Shown here in pieces: positions 7,105 to 16,120 of a stretch of DNA of 46,694 bases. Position numbers and translations under genes: made by a program. Position 1 is the stretch's first letter. Every line of letters starts with the position of its first letter. Source of the stretch: Spirochaetota bacterium. GTDB lineage: Bacteria > Spirochaetota > UBA4802 > UBA5550. The stretch spans positions 1 to 46,694 of the forward strand of contig JAFGJX010000108.1 of NCBI GenBank assembly GCA_016928865.1. Direction: 5' to 3'. The notes below the pieces were generated by a model. That model was not told where the DNA came from. It made no database searches and saw nothing but the letters and a program-made list of their open reading frames with translations.

Positions 7105-8973
7105 ATGCTACTTGAAAAAATCAACGGCGTCGCCGACCTGAGAAAGTTGTCGACGGGCAATCTCGACGCGCTTGCCTCCGAGGTCCGTGAATATATCCTC
7201 GAGGTGATCTCGGCCAACGGCGGGCACCTGGCCTCTTCCCTCGGCGTGGTGGAGCTGACCATCGCCCTGCATTACGTCTTCAATACCCCGCGCGACAAGA
7301 TCATCTGGGACGTCGGCCACCAGTGCTACGCCCACAAGATACTCACCGGCCGGCGCGAGGCGTTCCGCGACATACGCCGCTTCGGCGGCATCGCGGGCTT
7401 CCCGAAAATGCGCGAATCGGAATACGACGCGTTCGACACCGGGCACAGCAGCACCAGCCTGTCGCTCGCCTGCGGCGCGGCGGTGGGCCGCGATCTCGCC
7501 CGTAAGAAAAACAAGGTGATCGCCGTGATCGGCGACGGGTCGCTGACCGGCGGCATGGCGTACGAGGCTATCAACCAGATCGGCCACACCGAGAGCGACG
7601 TCATCATCATACTCAACGACAACGAGCATTCAATCAACGAGAACGTGGGCGCCATGTCGCGCTATCTCACCCGGATCATATCGAGCTCGACCTACAACCG
7701 GTTTCGCCGCAAGTCGATGGAGATCGTCAAGGGGATACCGCGGATCGGCGAAGCCCTGTTTACCTTCATCTCCCGCTTCTTCGAAAGCTTCAAGAAGATG
7801 CTCATCCCCGGGCAGCTGTTCGAGGACATGGGCATCAGGTATTTCGGTCCCATCGACGGGCATGATATCGTGTCCCTGATCGGGACGCTGGAGCGCGTGA
7901 AGCGGATCGACTACGGGCCCAAGATCATCCACGTTATCACAAAGAAGGGGAAGGGCTACCTGCCCGCTGAGATGAACCCGGCCCGGTTCCACGGCATCGG
8001 TCCGTTCGACCGCGCGACCGGGCTCACCTACGGGGAGAAGACGCTCTCCTATTCCGAGATCGCGGGCAAGACCCTGGCCCACCTGGCCAGGAATGATAAA
8101 AATATCGTCGCGATAACAGCGGCCATGAAGCTCGGGACCGGCCTGTTCGAGTTCGAGAACAAGACGCCGGACCGGTTCTTTGACGTGGGCATCGCCGAGC
8201 AGCACGCGGTCACCTTCGCCGGGGCGCTGACCGCAAGCGGAATTAAGCCCTTCCTGTCAATCTACTCGACCTTTCTGCAGCGGGCCGTTGACCAGCTGAT
8301 CCACGACATCGGCATCATGAACCTGCCGGTCAGGATCCTGATAGACCGCGCCGGGGCCGTGGGACAGGACGGTGAAACGCACCACGGCCTCTTCGATATC
8401 GCCATTATCAGGAACATCCCGAACTTCATTCTCCTGGCGCCGTCAACGGGCGAGGAGCTCAGGGACATGATCTATTTCGCGTCACGGCACGACGCGGGGC
8501 CGGTCGCGATACGCTATCCCCGCGGCGGCGTGGGAGCCGATGACTTCACCTTCGAGGAGGGACGGCGGTTCGTTCCCGGAAAGATCAGGAGGCTCACGGC
8601 GGGCCGCGATCTCGCCATATTCACCTTCGGCGACATGGTGCCGGTCGCGCGCCGCGTGCGCGAGCTCCTCATTCCCCGGGGCGTCTCCACCGCGGTGGTC
8701 AATCTGCTTACGATCAAGCCGCTGGACATACCGGGGATCGAACGAATCCTCCGCGGCGTGCGGTACGCCATCACCCTGGAAAACGGCATGGTGTCAGGCG
8801 GGGCCGGGGAGAGCATCCTCGCGTCCGTGCGCGCCGATTTGCGCAAAAAGATACTCCTGTGCGCCGGGTTCCCGGACCGCTTCGTCCCGCACGGCAGCAA
8901 CGCGCAGCTCTTCCGTGAGGCCGGCATCGACGCGGAATCCCTGGCGAAACGGCTCCGCAGGCTTATGAGATAA
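7105..8973 (+). CDS. dxs: 1-deoxy-D-xylulose-5-phosphate synthase
   Basis: A 622-residue, complete DXS. It condenses pyruvate and glyceraldehyde-3-phosphate to DXP using thiamine diphosphate, feeding isoprenoid (MEP pathway) and, together with pdxJ at 13.8 kb, pyridoxal phosphate synthesis. Visible landmarks: DTGHSSTSLS, the ThDP-binding GDGSLTGG followed by LNDNEHSINENVG, the transketolase pyrimidine-domain motif DVGIAEQHAVTFAGAL and RAGAVGQDGETHHG, and a C-terminal transketolase domain. The ATG at 7105 follows a G-rich ribosome binding site. A small hairpin (about 7076-7092) lies between ymdB and dxs. Confidence 0.97.
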   Translation: MLLEKINGVADLRKLSTGNLDALASEVREYILEVISANGGHLASSLGVVELTIALHYVFNTPRDKIIWDVGHQCYAHKILTGRREAFRDIRRFGGIAGFPKMRESEYDAFDTGHSSTSLSLACGAAVGRDLARKKNKVIAVIGDGSLTGGMAYEAINQIGHTESDVIIILNDNEHSINENVGAMSRYLTRIISSSTYNRFRRKSMEIVKGIPRIGEALFTFISRFFESFKKMLIPGQLFEDMGIRYFGPIDGHDIVSLIGTLERVKRIDYGPKIIHVITKKGKGYLPAEMNPARFHGIGPFDRATGLTYGEKTLSYSEIAGKTLAHLARNDKNIVAITAAMKLGTGLFEFENKTPDRFFDVGIAEQHAVTFAGALTASGIKPFLSIYSTFLQRAVDQLIHDIGIMNLPVRILIDRAGAVGQDGETHHGLFDIAIIRNIPNFILLAPSTGEELRDMIYFASRHDAGPVAIRYPRGGVGADDFTFEEGRRFVPGKIRRLTAGRDLAIFTFGDMVPVARRVRELLIPRGVSTAVVNLLTIKPLDIPGIERILRGVRYAITLENGMVSGGAGESILASVRADLRKKILLCAGFPDRFVPHGSNAQLFREAGIDAESLAKRLRRLMR

Positions 8974-9003
8974 CGGCGCCGCACGGGCCGTGCCGCTGCT
9001 GAT

Positions 9004-9819
9004 ATGAAAAAGACAAGATTGGATCTGTACCTGTCGCAGTCCGGCCTCTCGCAGACCCGCGAGAAGGCGAAGCGCGAGATCATGGCCGGCTGGGTGAAGG
9101 TGGACGGCGAGACCGTGACCGATCCCGCCAGGCCCGTTGCCGGGTCCGAGCGGATCACGGTGAGCCGGCCCGGCGGCCTGTACGTGAGCCGGGGCGGGCA
9201 GAAGCTCAAGTCGGCCCTTGACCGCTTCGGCATATCCCTCGCGGGGCGGACGGCCGCTGACCTGGGCGCTTCCACCGGGGGCTTCACCGACTGCATGCTG
9301 AAAGAGGGCGCGGCGAAGGTCTACGCCGTGGACGTGGGATACGGCCAGCTCGACTACTCCCTCCGCACCGACGGCCGCGTGGTCGTGATGGAAAAGAAAA
9401 ACGCGCGCTCTCTCCGCAAAGAGGATTTTCCCGACAGGGTCGATTTTATCGCCGCGGACCTTTCCTTTATCTCGATTGTGAAGGTCTTCGACGCGGTCCG
9501 GGAGGCGTTCGCCCCGGTGGAGGGGGTTCTTCTCGTGAAGCCGCAGTTCGAGGCCGGGCCGGGCGAGCAGAAGAAGGGCGTGGTGCGCGACCGGGAGGCT
9601 CACCGGGCGATACTGGCGCGCGTCATCGCGGCGCTCGAGGAAAAGGGCATGGTCATGAAGGGCCTCGCGCACTCCCCGATCAGGGGCCCGAAGGGCAACA
9701 TCGAGTTCCTGCTCCATTTCGAATGCGGCACGGGCGCCGCGCCTCCGTTCGCCTCCCCCGAAGAGCGTGATGACTTCGTCCGCGGCGCGGTCGATCACGC
9801 GCACGAAAGCCTCGCATGA
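9004..9819 (+). CDS. tlyA: TlyA-family rRNA methyltransferase / hemolysin-like protein
   Basis: A 271-residue protein with an N-terminal S4 RNA-binding domain (RLDLYLSQSGLSQTREKAKR) and an FtsJ/RrmJ-like Rossmann methyltransferase domain whose SAM-binding motif is AADLGASTGGFTDCML, followed by VYAVDVGYGQLDYSLR. TlyA proteins 2'-O-methylate ribosomal RNA; some have been reported as hemolysins. Placement 30 bases after dxs is a common arrangement. The C-terminal 20 residues are an acidic tail beyond the usual domain. Substrate nucleotide cannot be told from the sequence. Confidence 0.92.
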   Translation: MKKTRLDLYLSQSGLSQTREKAKREIMAGWVKVDGETVTDPARPVAGSERITVSRPGGLYVSRGGQKLKSALDRFGISLAGRTAADLGASTGGFTDCMLKEGAAKVYAVDVGYGQLDYSLRTDGRVVVMEKKNARSLRKEDFPDRVDFIAADLSFISIVKVFDAVREAFAPVEGVLLVKPQFEAGPGEQKKGVVRDREAHRAILARVIAALEEKGMVMKGLAHSPIRGPKGNIEFLLHFECGTGAAPPFASPEERDDFVRGAVDHAHESLA

Positions 9820-9868
9820 TAAATAATTCTTGACCTTCGTTAATAAGTATAATAATTACTCAAGTGAT

Positions 9869-11158
9869 ATGAAATACCTGCATGTGTTATTGTTCATAAT
9901 CGTCATTGCGTCCGCGCAGGCGGCGCACGCCTACAGCACCGGGGGGGTCATCGCCTGGCCGGTGCCCTATTGCCCGGGCTGGGGCGTCTTTACCGTGAAC
10001 GATTATTCCGGCGTCCCCTTCAACAAGGTGAGGATGAAGGTCTACAACATCGACGGCGAGGAAGTGAATTCCGGCCTGTTTCCCGGCTACCCCGTGATAT
10101 GGAACGGCAGGGACAGGCACGGCAGGCGCGTTGATCCCGGCGTGTACCATGTCAGCATCGAGGCCGAAAACGTCCTGACCGGGCTCCACGGCGCAAAGAC
10201 CATTAGCATCCTGGCAGGGGGCGGGAGCAGCGGTTCGTTCACGCGCGGCGGCTGGGTCGGCGCAAAGTATATCGGCATGGGCAGGAGCGGCGAGGTGATC
10301 GCGGACGATGTCTATTCCATTTACTGGAACCCGGCCGGCCTGACGGAGCTGCGGCATACCAGGCTCATTACCGAAAAGGAGATCCGGGAAAAGGCAAAGA
10401 CGGGCGGGGTCAGCGATATCACCGACGCCGACCTGATCAAGTTTTCAGAGGAAGATAAGAGCTTCACCATACAGACCGGGGTAAGCGGGACCATGCTCGG
10501 CTTCGGCACCAGGGCCGGCTTCTGGGGCATGGCGGTCAACCTGCCCAGGGGCGTCATGGGTATGGGGGTCTACCTGCTGCACACCGGCGGGATCGACCGG
10601 CGGGATTTTAACGGCGTGAAAACCGGAAACCTCGGCTACCTGGCAACGGCCGCGTACCTCTCCTACGGCGTATCGCTCGGGGTTTCCTCCTTCGGCGTCA
10701 CCGTCAAGGGCCTGTACGAGCGGATCGGCAACACCAGGTTCATCGGGTGCGGCGCGGACGTGGGCACGCAGGTCTACGTTCTGCCCTTTCTCAAGGTGGG
10801 GCTCATGGTGCAGGACCTGGGGACCGGCATGTACCCGCTGGACAGCAGGTACGACGTCAGGCAGAAATACGTCTTTACGTATCCGACGCTCAAGCTGGGC
10901 ATGGCCATAATCACGAACAGGAATTTCACCCTGACCGCCAGCGGGATCAAGAAGCTGGACGAGAAGCGCTTCGGCTACAGCGTCGGCGCGCAGTACGATA
11001 TCATGAAATGGGCCTCGGTGTTTATCGGCATACACGACCTCGTGTTCTCCGCGGGGCTGACCTTTCATATCGTGCAGTTCGACGTCTCCTATTCGTTTAC
11101 GATGGATACGATCACGCTCGGATTCAATCACAACGCGTCGCTCACGGTGCTGTTCTGA
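9869..11158 (+). CDS. PorV/PorQ-like outer membrane protein with FlgD-like Ig domain
   Basis: A 429-residue exported protein. Residues 1-22 are a signal peptide (MKYLHVLLFIIVIASAQAAHA). Residues of about 45-115 look like a FlgD-type Ig-like fold (RMKVYNIDGEEVNSG ... WNGRDRHGRRVDPGVYHV). The rest begins with the PorV-family signature GGWVGAKYIGMGRSGEVIADD ending in YWNPAGL and continues as alternating amphipathic strands typical of a beta barrel. PorV-like proteins sit in the outer membrane; in type IX secretion they shuttle cargo, but elsewhere their role is unknown. The ATG at 9869 is picked for the signal peptide. No recognisable Shine-Dalgarno. A perfect TATAAT lies at 9848-9853, close to the start. 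Confidence 0.75.
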   Translation: MKYLHVLLFIIVIASAQAAHAYSTGGVIAWPVPYCPGWGVFTVNDYSGVPFNKVRMKVYNIDGEEVNSGLFPGYPVIWNGRDRHGRRVDPGVYHVSIEAENVLTGLHGAKTISILAGGGSSGSFTRGGWVGAKYIGMGRSGEVIADDVYSIYWNPAGLTELRHTRLITEKEIREKAKTGGVSDITDADLIKFSEEDKSFTIQTGVSGTMLGFGTRAGFWGMAVNLPRGVMGMGVYLLHTGGIDRRDFNGVKTGNLGYLATAAYLSYGVSLGVSSFGVTVKGLYERIGNTRFIGCGADVGTQVYVLPFLKVGLMVQDLGTGMYPLDSRYDVRQKYVFTYPTLKLGMAIITNRNFTLTASGIKKLDEKRFGYSVGAQYDIMKWASVFIGIHDLVFSAGLTFHIVQFDVSYSFTMDTITLGFNHNASLTVLF

Positions 11159-11169
11159 GGAGGTGCTGG

Positions 11170-11967
11170 ATGGAATGCTGCCGCATCATGGGGATTCTGA
11201 ACGTTACGCCCGATTCGTTCCACGACGGGGGCCGGTATTTTGACCGCGCCCGGGCGGTCGCGCGCGCGTACGAGATCAGGGACGAGGGGGCGGACATCAT
11301 CGATATCGGGGGCGAGTCGACGCGGCCCGGGTCCGAGCCGGTCGGGCCTGGCGAGGAGATCGACCGGGTCTGCCCGGTCATCGAGGCGATCGCCGGGGAT
11401 ATCGGGATACCCGTCTCCGTGGATACCAGCAAGTCCGCGGTGGCGCGCGCCGCGCTCGCTGCGGGCGCGGCGATCGTGAACGACATCAGCGGGCTGAGCT
11501 TCGATGACGCCATGGCGGGAGCGGTCGCGGAGCGGAAGGCGGGGATCGTGCTGATGCACATACAGGGGCGTCCGGCCACGATGCAGAACAATCCCCGGTA
11601 CGACGACCTGATAGGGGAGATCCGCGGCTTTCTGGACGAGGCCGTACGGCGCGCCGTGACAGCGGGCATCGCCAGGGAAAAAATAATTGTCGATCCGGGG
11701 ATCGGTTTCGGAAAAACGCTTGAGGATAATTACCGGATTATACATAATCTCCATAAATTCAAGGAACTGGGCCTCCCGGTGCTCGTGGGCCTGTCGCGCA
11801 AGTCGCTGATCGGGAAGCTGTATCAGCGCGAGGAGGACCGTCTTCCGGCCACGATCGCGCTGAACGCGGCCGCGATCATGAACGGGGCGGACATGATACG
11901 CGTGCACGATGTCAGGGCACACCGCCTGGCGCTGGAAGGACTGGAAATGCTCAAGAGGGTTTCGTAA
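11170..11967 (+). CDS. folP: Dihydropteroate synthase
   Basis: A 265-residue DHPS: IMGILNVTPDSFHDGG at the N-terminus, DIGGESTRPGS (pterin-binding signature), SVDTSKSAVARAAL, NDISGL, VLMHIQG, DPGIGFGKT and the C-terminal LVGLSRKS and IRVHDV boxes. It joins 6-hydroxymethyl-dihydropterin diphosphate to p-aminobenzoate in folate synthesis and is the target of sulfonamides. The ATG at 11170 follows GAGGAGGT directly after the previous stop; upstream in-frame sequence overlaps the porV-like gene and is spurious. It starts a tight run folP-cdaA-ybbR-pdxJ. Confidence 0.97.
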   Translation: MECCRIMGILNVTPDSFHDGGRYFDRARAVARAYEIRDEGADIIDIGGESTRPGSEPVGPGEEIDRVCPVIEAIAGDIGIPVSVDTSKSAVARAALAAGAAIVNDISGLSFDDAMAGAVAERKAGIVLMHIQGRPATMQNNPRYDDLIGEIRGFLDEAVRRAVTAGIAREKIIVDPGIGFGKTLEDNYRIIHNLHKFKELGLPVLVGLSRKSLIGKLYQREEDRLPATIALNAAAIMNGADMIRVHDVRAHRLALEGLEMLKRVS

Positions 11968-11971
11968 CGGG

Positions 11972-12799
11972 ATGATGGATCTGTTTGACAACTTCACGAG
12001 GTATTTCGCCATATTCTGGGAATATTTCCGGAACCTGATGGATATTCTGCTCGTCGCCTTTATCTTTTACCTGGTGTACCGCTTCCTGGCCAGGACGAGG
12101 GCGATCCAGCTCCTGAAGGGGGTCATGGTCATCATCGTCGTGGCCATTCTGGCGAAATTCCTCCATTTTGAGACGCTCGACTGGCTCATCACGAACATCG
12201 CGTCGTCGGTGGTGATCGCCATCATCATCCTGTTTCAGCCGGAGCTGCGGCGCCTCATCACCCAGTTCGGCCAGAGGAACTGGATCGGCTCTGATACGGG
12301 GAAGGAGCCGTTTCCCCTGGACGAGCTGGTGAACGCGCTGGTCTCGATGTCCGAGGAGCGGGTCGGCTCCCTGATCGTGATCGAGCGGAGCACCGGGCTC
12401 CGGAGCTATGCGGAATCCGGGGTCATGGTGAACGCGGACATATCCGAGGAATTCATCCGCACGGTCTTTTTCCCCATGACACCGCTCCACGACGGGGCCA
12501 TTATCATCCAGGCGCGGCGCATCACCGCCGCGGCCTGCTACCTGCCCCTGAGCGATTCGAAGCAGCTGAAGAAGCAGCACGGCGCCCGGCACCGCGCCGC
12601 CCTGGGGATCGCGGAGGAGACCGACGCCCTGGTCCTCCTCACCTCGGAGGAGACCGGCAGCATCAATATCATGGTGAATGGCAAGTTCTTTCCCAAGGTC
12701 AAGGTGCCCGATCTTAAAAACATGATACTCTACTATATGAATCCCAAGACCGCGTACGAGGAGAAGTACCGGATCCCGACAAAGAAGAGCGGCGAGTGA
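11972..12799 (+). CDS. cdaA: Diadenylate cyclase CdaA
   Basis: A 275-residue membrane-bound diadenylate cyclase making c-di-AMP from two ATP. Three hydrophobic segments lie in the first 95 residues (DILLVAFIFYLVYRFL, GVMVIIVVAILAKF, SSVVIAIIILF), followed by the DAC domain with LHDGAIII (DGA motif) and GARHRAALGIAEETDALVLL (RHR motif). Length and layout match the family. The start follows four bases after folP; ATGATG gives two possible initiators. The next gene encodes its usual YbbR partner. Confidence 0.96.
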   Translation: MMDLFDNFTRYFAIFWEYFRNLMDILLVAFIFYLVYRFLARTRAIQLLKGVMVIIVVAILAKFLHFETLDWLITNIASSVVIAIIILFQPELRRLITQFGQRNWIGSDTGKEPFPLDELVNALVSMSEERVGSLIVIERSTGLRSYAESGVMVNADISEEFIRTVFFPMTPLHDGAIIIQARRITAAACYLPLSDSKQLKKQHGARHRAALGIAEETDALVLLTSEETGSINIMVNGKFFPKVKVPDLKNMILYYMNPKTAYEEKYRIPTKKSGE

Positions 12800-12802
12800 G
12801 AG

Positions 12803-13792
12803 ATGGAAACCCTGAAACAGAAAGTATATGCCGCGATACGAGAAAAGGACTTCATGGCAAAGGGGGTCTGCCTGCTCCTGGCGGTGATCCTCTGGGCCCT
12901 GATTATAAACGGAAAGACCGCGGTGGAGCGGCACCGGATCCCGATCGTGGTGAATAACCTGCCGGCCTACCTGCTGATTTCGGACATGCCTGAGAAGTAC
13001 GCGCTGATTGAGATAGAGGGCACCAAGGACCAGCTCAAGAGCTTTAACCTGAAAAATGTCAGGGCGCTCGTCAGCCTTGACAAGGCGGTCGTCGGCGGTC
13101 CCGCCAGGTACGAGATCACCCTGGAAAAGAACCAGGTGCCGGAGGATGTCGCCGTGTCGCTTGTTCGCGGGGACGTTGAGATAACCGTCGAAAAAAAGGA
13201 AGAGCGGTGGATCAGGGTGCGCCCGAGCGTCACGGGCACCGTGCGTAAAGGGAAGGTCATCCTCGACAAGCAGGTTATACCGGAGCGGGTGAAGATCGCG
13301 GGTCCGAAATCGGTCGTTGCCGGCATCGAGTCGGTCGAGACGGAAGACGTTTCCGTAGAAAGTGCCGCGGCCAATATCCAGCGCCAGGTGGGCCTGAAAA
13401 GGGACGAGAACGCGGGCGTCACCTTCGGCGAGACGATATTCATTGTGAAGGTGACGATCGCCGATCTGAAAGACCTGATCCCGCTCACGGTCCCGGTCGC
13501 CGTCATCAATCCCGCCGGGGAATACGAGTACGAGCTGCGCGATCCTGAGGTGCAGATCTACGTCCGGCCGAAGAGCGGCGCCGTCGTGACACCCGAGGAC
13601 ATTGATGCGTATGTGGACGCCGCAAAGATAAATATGAGCCAGGCGATCGGAGACTATCCCGGGGAGCCGGTCTACCGGGACCTCCCCGTGATTGTTGATT
13701 CAAAGCTGGTCGGTCCCGGCGATATCGTCTCCATCATGCCGAAACGGGCGCTGTTGAGGATAACAAGAAAGGAAAAGGCGGGAGAAGAGTAA
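12803..13792 (+). CDS. YbbR-domain protein (CdaR-like regulator of CdaA)
   Basis: A 329-residue protein with one N-terminal membrane helix at about residues 18-36 (MAKGVCLLLAVILWALII) and a periplasmic region made of YbbR-type repeats, e.g. VEITVEKKEERWIRVRPSVTG ... KVILDKQVIPERVKIAGPKSVV. In Firmicutes the CdaR protein binds CdaA and controls c-di-AMP production. It starts three bases after cdaA, so a complex is likely. I see about three YbbR units rather than four. The name CdaR is by context. Confidence 0.85.
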   Translation: METLKQKVYAAIREKDFMAKGVCLLLAVILWALIINGKTAVERHRIPIVVNNLPAYLLISDMPEKYALIEIEGTKDQLKSFNLKNVRALVSLDKAVVGGPARYEITLEKNQVPEDVAVSLVRGDVEITVEKKEERWIRVRPSVTGTVRKGKVILDKQVIPERVKIAGPKSVVAGIESVETEDVSVESAAANIQRQVGLKRDENAGVTFGETIFIVKVTIADLKDLIPLTVPVAVINPAGEYEYELRDPEVQIYVRPKSGAVVTPEDIDAYVDAAKINMSQAIGDYPGEPVYRDLPVIVDSKLVGPGDIVSIMPKRALLRITRKEKAGEE

Positions 13793-13795
13793 GGC

Positions 13796-14548
13796 ATGTC
13801 AACGGTAAAGCTGTGCGTCAATATCGATCATATCGCCACGCTTCGCGAGGCGCGGGGCACGTCGTATCCGGACCCGCTGGAGGGGGCGCGGATCTGCGAG
13901 GAGAGCGGGGCGCACGGGATAACCGTCCACCTGAGGGAAGACCGGCGGCATATCCAGGACCGCGACGTGGTGGAGCTCAAGAAAATCGTGCGGGGAAAAT
14001 TCAACCTGGAGATGGCGCTTTCCGATGAGATTATCGCCATCGCCAGGAAGGTCAGGCCTGATCAGATAACCCTGGTGCCAGAAAAAAGGGAGGAGATCAC
14101 CACCGAGGGCGGCCTTGACGTGGCCGCTCATTTCGAGCGGATCAGGTCGGCGGTGAAGGCGTTCCACGAAGACGGCATTGTCGTCTCACTTTTTGTCGAG
14201 CCGGACAAGGACGCCGTGTCGCGTTCGAAGGAGACCGGCGCGGATTACATCGAGCTGCATACCGGCACCTACTGCGTGCTGGCCGACGCCGTCGGCGGCG
14301 ACCTGTCAGGGGACCTTCCCTCAGGCGTGAAGCGCGAGCTCGACCGGATCCTTCGCGCCGCGGAACACGCCCGCGAGCTGGATATGGGACTCAACGCCGG
14401 TCACGGGCTAAACAGGCACAATCTCGCTCCGGTTCTCGCTGCCCGGGGGCTCGACGAGCTGAACATCGGCCATTCCATCATAGCCCGTTCCATTTACGTG
14501 GGCCTGTCCGCCGCGGTAAAAGAATTGCTTGCCATAATAGCGGGGTAG
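13796..14548 (+). CDS. pdxJ: Pyridoxine 5'-phosphate synthase
   Basis: A 250-residue PdxJ: LCVNIDHIATLREARGT at the N-terminus, GITVHLREDRRHIQDRDV, FNLEMALSDEI, TLVPEKREEITTEGG, SLFVEPD, IELHTGTY, LNAGHGLNRHN and ELNIGHSIIARSIYVGL. It condenses 1-deoxy-D-xylulose-5-phosphate (made by Dxs at 7.1 kb) with 3-amino-2-oxopropyl phosphate to give pyridoxine 5'-phosphate in the DXP-dependent vitamin B6 route. It starts three bases after the YbbR gene; acpS, often next in line, is absent here. Confidence 0.97.
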   Translation: MSTVKLCVNIDHIATLREARGTSYPDPLEGARICEESGAHGITVHLREDRRHIQDRDVVELKKIVRGKFNLEMALSDEIIAIARKVRPDQITLVPEKREEITTEGGLDVAAHFERIRSAVKAFHEDGIVVSLFVEPDKDAVSRSKETGADYIELHTGTYCVLADAVGGDLSGDLPSGVKRELDRILRAAEHARELDMGLNAGHGLNRHNLAPVLAARGLDELNIGHSIIARSIYVGLSAAVKELLAIIAG

Positions 14549-14618
14549 GCTGAAATGTCCCCCTGGGGCCTGCCGCGCGGCGGGGGCTTACATCGGCAGA
14601 CGCAGGGAGGGAGATAGA

Positions 14619-14852
14619 ATGTTTATTCTCCAGTTATTGAAGCTAGTACTGTTTATCGCGTTCATATATATGCTGTACAACCTGATTCGCTTCCTGTTCG
14701 GGCTGGGCAGGGCGCTCCGTGAAAGGCGTGAGGCAGAGGAGAAACGGGCGCGCCAGAACATCCGCGAGGACGGGAGGCGGTTTCACCCGGGGAACGGCAG
14801 GGGCAGGAAAGAAACAATCGAGCTTGACCGTGACCAGTACAAGGTCGAGTGA
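14619..14852 (+). CDS. Small single-span membrane protein, unknown
   Basis: A 77-residue protein: hydrophobic segment FILQLLKLVLFIAFIYMLYNLIRFLFGLG at residues 2-30, followed by a strongly basic and charged tail (RERREAEEKRARQ ...). A good AGGGAGGGAGA ribosome binding site precedes the ATG. Its stop overlaps the frame of the next gene region, so the two are probably co-transcribed. No known domain recognised; inner-membrane protein with a cytoplasmic tail by charge rule. Confidence 0.65.
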   Translation: MFILQLLKLVLFIAFIYMLYNLIRFLFGLGRALRERREAEEKRARQNIREDGRRFHPGNGRGRKETIELDRDQYKVE

Positions 14853-14881
14853 TTACCCAAACTCTCAGAGGAAGACGCTTC

Positions 14882-15289
14882 ATGATTCGTGTTATGGCGC
14901 ACATTGCCGCGATCGTCTGTGCGGCTTCAATCGCCTCCTGCGGCCTGCAGGGGACGTTCGGCTTCAAGAAATTCGGCCAGGATGCGTACCACCGGCTCGA
15001 CGGGGTCCCGGAATTCGCCTCGGACGAGACCGTTGAATGGGCGTACGTGTTCAGGAAAAAATACGGCGAGCGCACTATCGGGATCGTGTACCAGAAAAAG
15101 GAGCTGGTCTGGGTCGAGATGCTCACCGGGACCGGCAGGATTGACGAGTTCAACAGGATCGTGTACGGAACCATACGAGACTTCCCGCCGGGCGCCTACC
15201 AGATAGTGCTCACCGATCTCAAGAACGACAACAGGCTGATAGCGACCAAGGAATTCGTTATTTACGAGCGGGATGCCGGGGAGGATTAG
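14882..15289 (+). CDS. Small lipoprotein, unknown function
   Basis: A 135-residue lipoprotein precursor: MIRVMAHIAAIVCAASIASCG carries a lipobox-like IASC with Cys20. The mature part is soluble with alternating strands (VYQKKELVWVEMLTGTGRIDEFNRIVYGTI, YQIVLTDLKNDNRLIATKEFVIYE), perhaps a small beta-rich domain. GAGGAAG lies upstream of the ATG at 14882. The last 32 bases overlap the converging gene on the other strand. No family recognised. Confidence 0.7.
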   Translation: MIRVMAHIAAIVCAASIASCGLQGTFGFKKFGQDAYHRLDGVPEFASDETVEWAYVFRKKYGERTIGIVYQKKELVWVEMLTGTGRIDEFNRIVYGTIRDFPPGAYQIVLTDLKNDNRLIATKEFVIYERDAGED

Positions 15290-15560
15290 TAGTAACCTTC
15301 CCGCCAGCGAGGTTTTTCAGCCCTTCTTTTTTCATCGCATCAAATTTTTTCGTCACGTGTTCAATCGCTTCGTCCTTCGTTTTCGGGACCCTCTGCCCCG
15401 TGTAAACCAGGTACGCCCCGTACAGGATCATGACCGCAAGCAGCACGATCGCCGCCTTGACAAGCTTTTTAATGACCGAAAACAGAATAAGGATGCTGAA
15501 GAAAACCGCGACCAGGAGGAGCGCCTTGTTGGCGGTGAGGGCTGTTATTATGCTTTCCAT
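15258..15560 (-). CDS. Small membrane protein, unknown
   Basis: A 100-residue protein with two adjacent hydrophobic segments (NKALLLVAVFFSILILFSVI, then VKAAIVLLAVMILYGAYLVYTG) and a polar basic tail (VPKTKDEAIEHVTKKFDAMKKEGLKNL). Codon use and composition look like a real protein, although no strong ribosome binding site is seen. Its 3' end overlaps the converging lipoprotein gene by 32 bases, so one of the two could be mis-called, but both look protein-like. It sits directly downstream of the two tRNA genes on the same strand and could share their transcript. Confidence 0.55.
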   Translation of the reverse strand: MESIITALTANKALLLVAVFFSILILFSVIKKLVKAAIVLLAVMILYGAYLVYTGQRVPKTKDEAIEHVTKKFDAMKKEGLKNLAGGKVTTNPPRHPARK

Positions 15561-15581
15561 ATCGCAGTTACGAATGGGGAT

Positions 15582-15655
15582 TAGCGAGGGAGGGATTCGA
15601 ACCCTCCACGCCGCGGGTATGAGCCGCGTGCTCTAACCATCTGAGCTACCTCGCC
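15582..15655 (-). tRNA. tRNA-Met(CAU), elongator type
   Basis: A 74-base cloverleaf on the minus strand: acceptor starting GGCGAGG, D stem GCTC/GAGC, anticodon stem CGCGG/CCGCG with loop CTCATAC (anticodon CAT), T arm GAGGG-TTCGAAT-CCCTC, discriminator A. The first pair is G1-U72. No CCA is encoded. The body closely follows elongator tRNA-Met; a lysidine-modified tRNA-Ile2 is the less likely alternative. Confidence 0.9.
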
Positions 15656-15661
15656 ATCGAT

Positions 15662-15734
<73 letters not shown>

Positions 15735-16120
15735 ATATGACCGACAACCTATCGAATAGGGCGATAGTGTCAACATTTTTTTACCGCAGTATAAATAAAT
15801 GCTTTCTCACCGGTAATATACCCTCTCCTGTTTGTTGTTTCAAGACAAAGTAAGCGTCGCAGGATTTTTTCTTGTATGCTGACATGTTCCTGTTCCGATT
15901 GCCGTGCAACTTTTTACAACGACTTTACGAACAGAGTTCCTATCATCGGGTATTTCACGGGTTTTCAACCGATGCCTTTCTGGATGCAACTGCTGTCCTG
16001 CTATAATCCTGAGGGGCAGGAGTCAAATCGGACCCGGAAAATACAATTAACATTGACAAAACTGGATATTTCAGTATACCGATTCACATTTGCTGAACGT
16101 AATAGACCTGTTCATATAGG
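15735..16120. other. Non-coding gap with no supported gene
   Basis: About 390 AT-richer bases between the initiator tRNA gene and repeat copy B. A plus-strand open frame (15876-16127) exists but lacks a ribosome binding site and has an implausible composition, so I do not call it. A promoter-like element lies at 16053-16080. The tRNA promoter must also lie in the first part of this stretch, read leftwards. Confidence 0.5.
16053..16080 (+). promoter_or_regulatory. Putative sigma70-type promoter upstream of the patatin gene
   Basis: TTGACA (16053-16058), 16-base spacer, TATACC (16075-16080). Any transcript would run through repeat copy B and into the patatin gene, giving a leader of about 180 bases. 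Confidence 0.4.

Noticed and set aside
8794..9804. A 336-codon minus-strand frame across dxs and tlyA
   Set aside because: Antisense shadow in high G+C sequence, overlapping two well-supported genes.
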